In this document: positions 1 through 5,972 of the stretch, piece after piece
Position numbering within the stretch: position 1 is the first letter of the stretch
How the letters are laid out: each line of letters begins with the position of its first letter
NCBI GenBank assembly: GCA_028822125.1
Contig: JAPKEK010000163.1
Span: forward strand, 1-5,996
DNA: 5,996 nucleotides
Direction of reading: 5' to 3'
Source: Pseudomonadales bacterium
Lineage (GTDB): Bacteria > Pseudomonadota > Gammaproteobacteria > Pseudomonadales > Azotimanducaceae
The notes under the pieces: model-generated
What the model saw: the letters and a program-made list of their open reading frames with translations, nothing else
Told to the model about the DNA's origin: nothing
The model's database searches: none
Position numbers and translations under genes: made by a program

Positions 1-313
1 CGGCCGTGACCACCATGGGCGTACCATCAAAGTAGGCGTTGAACAGTTGCCCCGACCCCTGGCGGGTTCCTGCCGCCAGGTGTACGTTGACAAACGCGGC
101 TTTACGACAGGTACGGGCATATCCATCGGCCGCGGACAGCACCAGGGATTCATTGAGCAACAATATAGGTTGTACTCCCGGTACCGTTAGAAAAGCATCG
201 AAGAATCCGGCTTCGGCACTGCCGGTGTTGGTAAAGGCATAATCCACCCCCTGGGCTACCAGCTGATGCATCAATAGTTCACCACCGGTGCCGACAACTT
301 TTTTCCCGTTCAC
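1..313 (-). CDS. Thiamine-diphosphate-dependent enzyme, N-terminal part (runs off left edge)
   Basis: Only the first 104 codons are present. They form the pyrimidine-binding (PYR) domain of a ThDP enzyme of the acetolactate synthase / benzoylformate decarboxylase / 2-hydroxyacyl-CoA lyase superfamily. Visible marks are a GTGGELLMHQLVAQGVDYAF opening (residues 8-27), a TNTGS turn (28-32), LLLNES with E55 at the place of the catalytic glutamate that activates ThDP, ADGYAR (62-67), FVNVH (74-78), and FNAYFDGTPMVV (91-102). The residue before the glutamate is Asn, as in pyruvate decarboxylases, rather than the His common in other members. The GTG start is favoured by AGGAGG on the minus strand at 324-319, five bases upstream; the next in-frame ATG is 14 codons in and would cut the conserved opening. 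It is likely cytosolic. Its direction and the upstream CoA-transferase suggest decarboxylation or C-C lysis of a 2-oxo or 2-hydroxyacyl intermediate. The exact substrate cannot be decided without the central and C-terminal domains. Confidence 0.86.
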   Translation of the reverse strand, partial: MNGKKVVGTGGELLMHQLVAQGVDYAFTNTGSAEAGFFDAFLTVPGVQPILLLNESLVLSAADGYARTCRKAAFVNVHLAAGTRQGSGQLFNAYFDGTPMVVTA

Positions 314-318
314 TGCCT

Positions 319-324
319 CCTCCT
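319..324 (-). promoter_or_regulatory. Strong ribosome binding site of the ThDP enzyme
   Basis: AGGAGG reads on the minus strand, within a longer AGGAGGAGG run, five bases before the GTG at 313. It decides the start of the ThDP gene in favour of GTG over a later ATG. Confidence 0.8.
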
Positions 325-367
325 TTTGTTATCTTATAATCTGCGTCTGCTTTCAAGCATAGGGTTG

Positions 368-421
368 TTAGTCTTTAATGGGAACCTCGTAGTCTGCTAA
401 TTTACCAAACTGTTTCGGCAT
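368..421 (-). CDS. 17-codon ORF with good ribosome binding site
   Basis: Reads MPKQFGKLADYEVPIKD then TAA. An AGGAG lies on the minus strand at 434-430, eight bases before the ATG, which is ideal spacing. The ORF sits alone between the CoA-transferase stop (525) and the ThDP enzyme start (313), and its stop is 54 bases before that start. I do not recognise the peptide. It could be a leader peptide that affects translation of the ThDP gene, a real microprotein, or the surviving start of a gene lost from this place. No continuation in another frame was seen, since the ThDP start follows so closely. The ribosome binding site is the main support; a 17-codon frame on its own could be chance. Confidence 0.3.
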   Translation of the reverse strand: MPKQFGKLADYEVPIKD

Positions 422-524
422 GGTTTTGGCTCCTGTGCCTACTAGGGCGCCTTATTCCATACGCCGTGTTTTTGCCTTTTGCCTATAATTGTGTGACCGC
501 ACCGATGCTGCATTATTTTATTTG

Positions 525-1730
525 CTAGATAATCCTCTGCGCTCGAAAAGACGCGAGGTCTTCACTGGAAAAACCCAGCTCGCCCAGAATGGCATCGGTG
601 TGCTCGCCCAGGGTAGGAGGTCGTTTCGGTTTCATATGTTTTATTTTGCTGAATTCCAGTGGCAGCCTGGGCAGCGGGTAGGGCCCATCAACGCCAGGGT
701 ATTCAATATCTGTTAGGTAGTTCATGGCGTGCACCTGGGGATGCTCCAGTGCTTCCTGGGGTGATAGCACTTCACCACAGGGGATTCTGGCGTGGTCGAG
801 TTCGCTGACCACTTCGTCCGTGGTTCGGGTAATGGTCCATGCCTGCATGCGCTTGCTGATCATGTCAGCATGCTTACCACGACTGGCATCGGATGCAAAA
901 CGCGGGTCTGTTAACCAGTGGTCTCCTCCCATGAGATGCGCCCAACGTTCAAACAGGGGTTGGCCGATAGCGCTTACCAAAACCCAGCCATCTCGAGTCT
1001 GATAGGTATCAGAAGGTGCCGCGGTTTGACCGCGGTTACCGGAGGCGACGCGATTGATTCCGGTAATCGCCTGTTCAATCAGTGTACCACCGGCAACGGT
1101 CAGTGCAGAGGCGAGCAGTGCACCCTGAACCTCCTGGCCTTCACCGGTCTGGTTGCGGTGCATGATGGCCGCCAATATAGCGATGGTATTCAGCGCGCCT
1201 GTGGTGAAGTCGACATAAGGGTGAAAATTACGCATCGGCTTATCTGCTGTCCCGGTCATGTGCAGGTTGCCGGACATTGCCTGGGCGACACCATCAAACC
1301 CGACCCGCTCGCCGAAGGGACCTGCGGCACCAAATGCTGTACTGCTGGCCAGTATGATGTCGGGTTTGATCAGGCAAAGTGCAGGGTAATCGATACCGAT
1401 ATCCTTGAGGCCTGCCTGAGGCATATTGGCCAGAACCACATCTGCCGATTTAATCAGTCGCTGTTTGATGACTTCAGCGCCGGGTTTCTTCGGATTCAAT
1501 GTCATGCCGCGTTTATTCCGGTTCAGATGCAGGAAGGTTGAACCAACCTCACCGTCAGGGTGACCCGGGTTCACTGGCGTTGTGAAGCGGTCCTCACTTC
1601 CGGAGACTTTCTCAATGCGGATAACATCTGCGCCAAGATCGCCCAACAGGGCGCCGCAGAAAGGCCCCGCAATATACCGACCAAAATCCAGTATTCGTAC
1701 CCCTTCAAGAATATTCATGGTTGCAACCAT
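525..1730 (-). CDS. Class III (CaiB/BaiF family) CoA-transferase
   Basis: A complete 401-residue protein, the usual length for family III CoA-transferases, which move CoA from an acyl-CoA donor to a free carboxylic acid through an enzyme-bound aspartyl-CoA anhydride. Family marks in order: LEGVRILDFGRYIAGPFCG (residues 8-26), LLGDLGADVIRIE (28-40), FLHLNRNKRGMTLN (66-79), ADVVLANM (96-103), a GFDGVAQAMSG stretch (144-154), then YVDFTTGALNTIAILAA (172-188) with D174 at the place of the catalytic aspartate, HRNQTGEGQEV (191-201), and a C-terminal small domain ending SFRAQRII. Key residues look intact. No clear Shine-Dalgarno precedes the ATG at 1730 (the leader is T/A-rich); an ATG four codons later (1718) is an equal alternative and lacks one too. 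It probably loads the pathway substrate onto CoA. The donor and acid are unknown; formyl-CoA, carnitine, succinyl/malyl and bile-acid type enzymes share this fold. Confidence 0.95.
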   Translation of the reverse strand: MVATMNILEGVRILDFGRYIAGPFCGALLGDLGADVIRIEKVSGSEDRFTTPVNPGHPDGEVGSTFLHLNRNKRGMTLNPKKPGAEVIKQRLIKSADVVLANMPQAGLKDIGIDYPALCLIKPDIILASSTAFGAAGPFGERVGFDGVAQAMSGNLHMTGTADKPMRNFHPYVDFTTGALNTIAILAAIMHRNQTGEGQEVQGALLASALTVAGGTLIEQAITGINRVASGNRGQTAAPSDTYQTRDGWVLVSAIGQPLFERWAHLMGGDHWLTDPRFASDASRGKHADMISKRMQAWTITRTTDEVVSELDHARIPCGEVLSPQEALEHPQVHAMNYLTDIEYPGVDGPYPLPRLPLEFSKIKHMKPKRPPTLGEHTDAILGELGFSSEDLASFRAQRII

Positions 1731-1763
1731 ATTTTAAAAAAACAAAATAGCACAGAAGGGCTG

Positions 1764-1778
1764 GGCTGTAATACAGCC
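1764..1778. promoter_or_regulatory. Candidate operator, perfect dyad GGCTGT-N3-ACAGCC
   Basis: Six-base arms are perfectly complementary around a 3-bp centre, 34 bp upstream of the CoA-transferase start. A T-run on the minus strand follows only about 20 bases later, so it is a poor terminator and better explained as a protein-binding site. A similar element (12 of 15 positions the same) occurs at 4022-4036 in the divergent control region. The regulator is not identified. Confidence 0.4.
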
Positions 1779-1880
1779 GTGAAAGGACTTGCACTTAACC
1801 CTTGATGAAGCAGGAACGATCGGGTTTAGTGAGGTATAGGTTATCAAGATAAACAACAGCAGAGTGATTATCTGTGCTAA

Positions 1881-1897
1881 TGGCAACAGCATTGCCA
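1881..1897. repeat. Inverted repeat TGGCAA-N5-TTGCCA
   Basis: A perfect 6-bp-arm inverted repeat with a 5-bp centre inside the long leader of the CoA-transferase. It could be an operator half-site pair or a small RNA hairpin; no T-run follows on either strand, so a terminator is unlikely. Confidence 0.35.
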
Positions 1898-1931
1898 AAT
1901 ATGACAATTCAGTACAGCGTGAGCCCCACTA

Positions 1932-1960
1932 TTTTATAAATGATTGAGCTTTAGTTGTAA
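1932..1960 (-). promoter_or_regulatory. Weak sigma70-like promoter candidate for the CoA-transferase
   Basis: Minus strand TTACAA (1960-1955), a 17-bp spacer, then TATAAA (1937-1932). The -10 matches five of six consensus bases, the -35 is poor. An 11-bp odd palindrome GTTGT-A-ACAAC (1954-1964) covers the -35, which would suit control by a repressor or activator. It would give a leader of roughly 195 bases before the ATG at 1730. Confidence 0.25.
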
Positions 1961-1984
1961 CAACATTAGGACTTGTACCCAGCT

Positions 1985-2009
1985 GCTGGTAGGGCCAGCG
2001 TTTTTCTTT
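1985..2009 (+). terminator. Orphan plus-strand intrinsic terminator candidate
   Basis: GCTGG, a 5-base loop and CCAGC (1985-1999), extendable by G-T wobble pairs at both ends, are followed by GTTTTTCTTT (2000-2009). The T-run lies on the plus strand, yet both flanking genes are on the minus strand, so it would end an otherwise unannotated plus-strand transcript. The stem is short, so chance is possible. Confidence 0.4.
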
Positions 2010-2212
2010 ATCGCCTTCTATTGATTCCTTCTGCAGTAGCCCTGTGTATTTTGGAGTAGAGAAAACCGAGTATCGCTCAGCGGGATTTGCCGCACACCAT
2101 CATTTTACTTGGCATGATGTGCACATAAAAAGTGACCCCGACGGGTATAGCCATTGCCAGGGGCTGGGCGGAAAATAAGGGTTTAGTTTCAATTGAAGGA
2201 TTTGTCGCAGAC

Positions 2213-2995
2213 CTATTGCTTAAGACAGGTCGTACTTGAAATACCTGTTGCAATCAGAATATCCCGGTCTCTGACTTCAAGCATTGTTGTTGCCAGACCC
2301 TGGTTGATGGATGCCAGTTGGCAGGTTGAAACCAGGTAGGCAGGTGTGGCACCTTCCAGACAAAAGCGTAGAGATAAGTCAGGATTAGGCATGGCCAATG
2401 GTTTGCCTTTAAGGGCTGCAGCAACGGGTGGCCCCACGGAAAGATCCGCAGCGATGCAGGCGGCCTCCTGTAATGAACCGGATTCCCAGAGAGTGTCACA
2501 GGCTGTAACGATTCCTTTTGAAGTCTTGCCCAGCAGTCGGGGCCTGAAAGTACTGATCAACGGTATTTTCTGTTTTGCCGGTTCTTTCCATACGCGGCCA
2601 TCATCAGGGTGCAGGACGTCTTCATCAGGCTCTGGTATGCCTTTAACGTCTACGGGTTCAAGGGCAGAAGCGTTAACGAAAGAGACGGTTCCGCGGGTGG
2701 CCAGCTTACCGTCATGCCGTGATATATCAACGCTAATGGTGCTCAGTGATCTGCCTATGTTTAAAGGCGTTGCAACGACCTTTGCAGGCCCGGGCGGGAA
2801 ATTCCTGATAAACCTGGCGTCGATACCAATGGGCGTACGATCGAGTGTGAGCGTCCTTGCGGCATCAATGCAGATCGCGGCCAGCACACCACCATTGGTT
2901 CCGCCAAAGCCACCATTAAGCGATTCATCCAGATGATAAATCAAGCTCGCGTCAGCTTGCTGAGTAGAAAACAGCTCGCGAAATGTCTCCGTCAT
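2213..2995 (-). CDS. Acyl-CoA thioesterase-like protein (TesB-like double hot-dog)
   Basis: A 260-residue protein matching the thioesterase-like superfamily that hydrolyses acyl-CoA to free acid and CoA. The N-terminal hot-dog domain shows GFGGTNGGVLAA (residues 29-40), the helix and strand ARTLTLDRTPIGIDARFIR (46-64), FPPGPAKVVATPLNIGRSLS (66-85) and KLATRGTVSFVNA (97-109). The C-terminal domain shows a WESGSLQEAA helix region (170-179), PNPDLSLRFCLEG (203-215) and a DRDILIATGISSTT ending (243-256). The start ATG overlaps the hydratase stop as ATGA, which points to translational coupling; only a weak AGG lies upstream. It may release product or dead-end acyl groups to recycle CoA. Some members of this fold are not proven thioesterases, and catalytic residues cannot be assigned by eye, so the reaction is inferred from family resemblance. 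Confidence 0.85.
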   Translation of the reverse strand: MTETFRELFSTQQADASLIYHLDESLNGGFGGTNGGVLAAICIDAARTLTLDRTPIGIDARFIRNFPPGPAKVVATPLNIGRSLSTISVDISRHDGKLATRGTVSFVNASALEPVDVKGIPEPDEDVLHPDDGRVWKEPAKQKIPLISTFRPRLLGKTSKGIVTACDTLWESGSLQEAACIAADLSVGPPVAAALKGKPLAMPNPDLSLRFCLEGATPAYLVSTCQLASINQGLATTMLEVRDRDILIATGISSTTCLKQ

Positions 2996-3852
2996 GAATT
3001 TGCGCCTGGCTCGAAGCTGGCGTGAGCTTGTGAGAGTAAAATGGTGCCTGCCTGGTTTTCTGCCTGGACGATAGCTTCACCAGGCGATGTAATCCACATT
3101 TTTGTAATGATCTGGTCTTCAAATTCGGCCCGTGCGGCAAATCGTCCTGACATGGATTTGAACCTGTTTGGATTTCCATCGCAGAGTCCCGTGAGGATGG
3201 CTCGACCGACAAAGCCGTAGGTGCACAAGCCGTGCATAAAGGGTTTGTCATAGCCTGCTTTTTGAGCAAAACCAGGGTCAATGTGCAATGCCACGCGATC
3301 ACCGGATAGTCGATAGAGAGCACCCTGCTCTTCCTGGGTCTGGTGGCAGATGACGATATCGGGGTCTCTGCTGGTAGGGACATCCCGGCCTTTGCCAGCG
3401 GGTCCGGGATCACCACCAAAACCGCCGCCGCCAAAATAGAACAAGGTTGCATGGGTCTTGAAAAGAAGGCCATCAGCATCTTCGGCTTCTGCTGTAACGC
3501 CGATTATGCCGTTATCACCTTTATCCCAGACTTCAGAGATTCTGCTATTTAGAGTCACTGTTGCTTTGGCGGGCAAGGGTCTTAAGACTTCGACTTGCTG
3601 CTCACCGTGCAGCAGACGCTGGATTTTGAGCTTGACCGCCAGGCGCAGGTTGCCCAGTGATCGCATGCCTGGGATGACCGCATAAGTGGGTAAAACCAGT
3701 GGTCCTCGACCTTCATAGAGGAAATCAAGTTCGCGACCGGGTTTTGCACCGACGCCCAAGGCATAAAGCATGGTGTCCTGTTCATTCCAGGAAATGGCTA
3801 TGGGTGGAAATTGTGTACCGATCAGATCGTTGCTGAGGCTGTCGTGAATCAT
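2992..3852 (-). CDS. MaoC-type (hydratase 2) enoyl-CoA hydratase, double hot-dog
   Basis: A 286-residue protein with the two hot-dog halves of peroxisomal type-2 enoyl-CoA hydratases, which convert trans-2-enoyl-CoA to (R)-3-hydroxyacyl-CoA. The N-terminal half (about 1-140) has WNEQDTMLYALGVGA (22-36), PTYAVIPGM (55-63) and LLHGEQQVEVLRPLPA (80-95), as in the non-catalytic half of the family. A glycine-rich linker GGGGFGG (141-147) leads to the catalytic half with YRLSGDRVALHIDPGFAQKA (180-199) and MHGLCTYGFVGRAI (206-219). D185 and H190 keep the catalytic spacing, but the usual D-x-N-P-L-H is D-R-V-A-L-H, so the Asn and Pro are replaced. The start is backed by AGGCGG on the minus strand at 3866-3861, eight bases upstream. 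It is the first gene of the leftward block and is coupled to the thioesterase. Confidence 0.93.
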   Translation of the reverse strand: MIHDSLSNDLIGTQFPPIAISWNEQDTMLYALGVGAKPGRELDFLYEGRGPLVLPTYAVIPGMRSLGNLRLAVKLKIQRLLHGEQQVEVLRPLPAKATVTLNSRISEVWDKGDNGIIGVTAEAEDADGLLFKTHATLFYFGGGGFGGDPGPAGKGRDVPTSRDPDIVICHQTQEEQGALYRLSGDRVALHIDPGFAQKAGYDKPFMHGLCTYGFVGRAILTGLCDGNPNRFKSMSGRFAARAEFEDQIITKMWITSPGEAIVQAENQAGTILLSQAHASFEPGANS

Positions 3853-4021
3853 GTTAGGTCCCGCCTTTCTGGATGCCCTGTTACTGCAATTTATCTGTCA
3901 AGCATAAGCGGCGAGCGGAATCAGAACAACAGCCGCAATTAAAGGAAATTTTCCTGTTTCTGAGTGGGTCACAGTACCGCCCCATCAGGCTGACGACGAT
4001 GAGTGTTTGCCGTGAGTCGGA

Positions 4022-4036
4022 GGCTGAAGCACAGCC
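4022..4036. promoter_or_regulatory. Candidate operator, dyad GGCTG-N5-CAGCC
   Basis: Five-base perfect arms around AAGCA. It has the same length as the dyad at 1764-1778 and agrees with it in 12 of 15 positions, including both arms. Its place midway in the divergent region would allow one regulator to act on both the hydratase block and the monooxygenase. Confidence 0.38.
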
Positions 4037-4131
4037 ATTTAACAATATACAGAGGACGCAAGCCCGCGCAAGGATCGTTCTAGCGCAGTTGACAGTCTCT
4101 TTGTAGTGGCGGTTGCCGAGCTTGGGCAGGG

Positions 4132-4161
4132 TAGACAAACCCTCTGCGGGGATTGTATGTT
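4132..4161 (+). promoter_or_regulatory. Sigma70-like promoter candidate for the flavin monooxygenase
   Basis: TAGACA (4132-4137, five of six -35 bases), an 18-bp spacer, then TATGTT (4156-4161, four of six -10 bases). Transcription would begin near 4168 and leave a leader of about 140 bases before the ATG at 4308. An alternative -10, TCTAAT at 4265-4270, has no -35 but lies just after the TTCCA/TGGAA boxes. Confidence 0.25.
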
Positions 4162-4307
4162 TAGCGCAGTCCGGATGATAAATGCCTCAGGCAACAGAAG
4201 ATGGATTTGGAAGTACTTGCGCATGTTTCCATGCTGTTTCCAGAAGCCCCTTTTTGTGGAAGGATCTAATGAGCTGGTGCTAACAATGTCATGACAGGTG
4301 GCAAGCA

Positions 4308-5333
4308 ATGGTGAAGAATCTGAAGTTCGGTATTTTTGACCACATGGAATTCAATCAGGCTTCTCTCGGAGCGCTCTATGAAGAGCGCTTGCAGATGCTC
4401 GAGTATGCTGACAGTGCCGGATTCTGGTGTTATCACAAAGCGGAGCATCACTTTATACCGTTGGATGCAGCGCCTTCGGCTAACGTGTTTCTTGCCGCAG
4501 CGTCGCAGCGAACCTCCTCCATAAGGTTAGGCTCTTTGGTCTATCTATTGCCTTTTTATAACCCGATCAGGCTGATTGAAGAGATCTGTACATTAGATCA
4601 TCTTTGTAGGGGGCGGCTTGAAGTGGGCGTCGGCAAGGGAATTTCCCCTGCCGAGCATTCCCTTTGGGGGCGTGACCCTGAAGGTGCCCGGTCGCGATTC
4701 GAAGAAACCTTTGAAATTCTGAGGTTGGGATTAGCAAGCGAGACGATAAACCATAAAGGAACCGAGTATCATTACGATGGTCTTGTCGTTCCGCACAGGC
4801 CAAAACAGCGACCCCATCCGGCAATCTGGTATCCGGGTAATTTTAACTATGCGGGTCAACACAGACTTAATACCGTTGTCGGGGGCCCTGCTGATCTAGT
4901 CGCACAAAGTATCCAGTCCTATAAATCGTTAGTAGCAAACCCGATAAAAGACTGGAATCCGGGGGTTACTAAACCCATTATTGGTGCAACCCGCCATATC
5001 TATGTTGCTGCTAGCCGAGAACAGGCCAGGGACAGAGTTATCAGGGCCTATCCTAAGTATCATCAGAATCTGTCAACCCTGTTCAAAAAATATGATATAC
5101 CTTTCGCCAATGGAGATCCCAGCCTGGGCGGTAATGTTGAATTGGCGTTATCTGTAGGAGCGCTGATTGCTGGCTCGCCAGATGATGTTGCAGACCATAT
5201 AAAAGATCTTGTAGCCAAAACATCGGTAGATTACCTGGTGTTGGCTTTTGCCTGGGGTGATCTGCTGCATCAGGAGACCATGGCTTCAATGCGTTTGTTC
5301 GTTGATGAAGTGATGCCGAGGTTTAAACAGTGA
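4308..5333 (+). CDS. Luciferase-like (LLM class) flavin-dependent monooxygenase
   Basis: A complete 341-residue TIM-barrel oxidoreductase of the bacterial luciferase family, which uses reduced flavin and O2 to oxygenate a substrate; reduced flavin is normally supplied by a separate reductase, and none is seen here. Marks: KFGIFDHMEF (residues 6-15) as strand 1, YADSAGFWCYHKAEHHF (33-49) with the family's E-H-H at 46-48, LGSLVYLLPFYNPIRLIEEI (74-93), LDHLCRGRLEVGVGKG (96-111), the PEGARSRFEETFEIL helix (124-138) and, near the end, IAGSPDDVADHIKDL (287-301). The start is supported by AGGTGG at 4296-4301, six bases upstream, and an in-frame TAA at 4281. It faces away from the acyl-CoA genes across a shared control region, so it may oxygenate a pathway intermediate, for example by Baeyer-Villiger or hydroxylation chemistry. 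Substrate and flavin type (FMN or F420) cannot be assigned; a proteobacterial setting favours FMN. Confidence 0.95.
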   Translation: MVKNLKFGIFDHMEFNQASLGALYEERLQMLEYADSAGFWCYHKAEHHFIPLDAAPSANVFLAAASQRTSSIRLGSLVYLLPFYNPIRLIEEICTLDHLCRGRLEVGVGKGISPAEHSLWGRDPEGARSRFEETFEILRLGLASETINHKGTEYHYDGLVVPHRPKQRPHPAIWYPGNFNYAGQHRLNTVVGGPADLVAQSIQSYKSLVANPIKDWNPGVTKPIIGATRHIYVAASREQARDRVIRAYPKYHQNLSTLFKKYDIPFANGDPSLGGNVELALSVGALIAGSPDDVADHIKDLVAKTSVDYLVLAFAWGDLLHQETMASMRLFVDEVMPRFKQ

Positions 5334-5344
5334 TGTCGGTATGC

Positions 5345-5369
5345 AGCCGATTAGCGAATGTTATCGGCT
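5345..5369 (+). terminator. Hairpin after the flavin monooxygenase, possible terminator
   Basis: AGCCGAT (5345-5351) and ATCGGCT (5363-5369) form a perfect 7-bp stem around an 11-base loop, starting 11 bases past the stop codon. The following ATCTTGATT is only moderately T-rich, so this is a weak intrinsic terminator or an mRNA-end stabilising hairpin. Confidence 0.45.
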
Positions 5370-5972
5370 ATCTTGATTGGCATCAGACGGCTTGGCACGA
5401 GTGATGGCATGCTGTCCCGGTGAGTTGCAATGCATTCCACGCTCTGGATATCGCAGCAATGGTGCAGCTTTTTTATCGGAGAGCCAAGGGCAAAGATGCA
5501 TACATTGCCTTAGCATTGCCTTTGCCGAAGCTCAGAGACCTGCACCAGAGCCTGGTTTTGACTGTGGTCGAAGATCTTGACAAATACAGGGTAACGAACC
5601 GGATTTTTTATAGTCATGGCATCTACTAGTGAGCCACCTTCTTTCACACTGGCCAGAAATCATCGGCAATGCGAGATCATACTTAAACGGGGTACGCTTT
5701 GACCTGCCAGCGCCAGGTGATTACAGTTGATGGAAGGGTTTAACGACCCCGGTAATTAAAGATTGCGGGTCACAACAAACTAGAAACCGGAATTTCCTGA
5801 CAACTGGTGTGCTGAACAGCCCAAGATTATGGCTTATCCGGGCGGGATGCTGTCAGCACATAGCATGAGTGTTTTTTCATATCGAATAGGTCGAGTTGAG
5901 CCTGTCCTCTGGTTGATCAAAGAACGACTTCGTCCATGCGTTTTTAGAGATGCCCTTTCAGGAGTGAGGCAA

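Larger units (their letters stand above)
1731..2212. other. 482-bp intergenic region with several dyads, no gene seen
   Basis: This gap lies between the thioesterase stop and the CoA-transferase start, both on the minus strand. I see no convincing coding frame on either strand. It holds inverted repeats at 1764-1778, 1881-1897 and 1954-1964, a weak minus-strand promoter (1932-1960), a plus-strand hairpin with a T-run (1985-2009), and a 10-bp palindrome TTCAATTGAA at 2188-2197, 15 bases past the thioesterase stop. The length and the dyads suggest that the CoA-transferase has its own regulated promoter and is not simply co-transcribed with the hydratase and thioesterase genes. Confidence 0.7.
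3853..4307. other. 455-bp divergent control region, no gene seen
   Basis: Lies between the leftward hydratase block and the rightward flavin monooxygenase. Short frames exist on both strands but none has a convincing start or composition. It contains an exact TTGACA on the minus strand (3901-3896) and another on the plus strand (4089-4094), neither with a good -10 at normal distance; a dyad at 4022-4036 resembling that at 1764-1778; a plus-strand promoter candidate (4132-4161); and a cluster of TTCCA/TGGAA boxes (4208-4261) next to the monooxygenase. This suggests regulated, probably activator-aided transcription in both directions. Confidence 0.7.

Noticed and set aside
328..356. Minus-strand TTGAAA with a 17-bp spacer and GATAAC before the ThDP gene
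   Set aside because: Transcription would start within the Shine-Dalgarno, leaving almost no leader, so it is unlikely to drive the gene. The better TATAAG -10 is only 12 bases from TTGAAA.
484..489. Perfect TATAAT on the plus strand
   Set aside because: No -35 element lies at a suitable distance and any transcript would run antisense into the CoA-transferase. The AT-rich setting makes a chance match likely.
918..1541. 207-codon plus-strand frame opposite the CoA-transferase
   Set aside because: It is fully antisense to a well-conserved CoA-transferase gene, and its Cys-rich product resembles no family. It is a shadow frame.
2346..2936. 196-codon plus-strand frame opposite the thioesterase
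   Set aside because: Antisense shadow of the thioesterase-like gene, which has clear family motifs on the minus strand.
3881..4138. Minus-strand frame with a lipoprotein-like ILLNGC stretch
   Set aside because: It needs a TTG start with no ribosome binding site, the residues before the supposed lipobox are Cys- and Arg-rich instead of a clean hydrophobic signal, and the remainder does not look like a protein domain. It also spans the divergent control region.
5420..5629. 69-codon plus-strand frame after the monooxygenase
   Set aside because: The GTG start has no Shine-Dalgarno, and the product resembles no family I know. It may be a remnant but cannot be supported as a gene.
5616..5702. 28-codon frame beginning MASTSEPPSF
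   Set aside because: The upstream sequence is T-rich with no ribosome binding site, and the frame closes after 28 codons with no family match.
5736..5902. GTTTAAC and GTTGAGC as possible integron attC core sites
   Set aside because: The 7-mers fit the loose consensus, but they are not complementary to each other and lack the inner complementary boxes; no integrase or cassette structure is visible.
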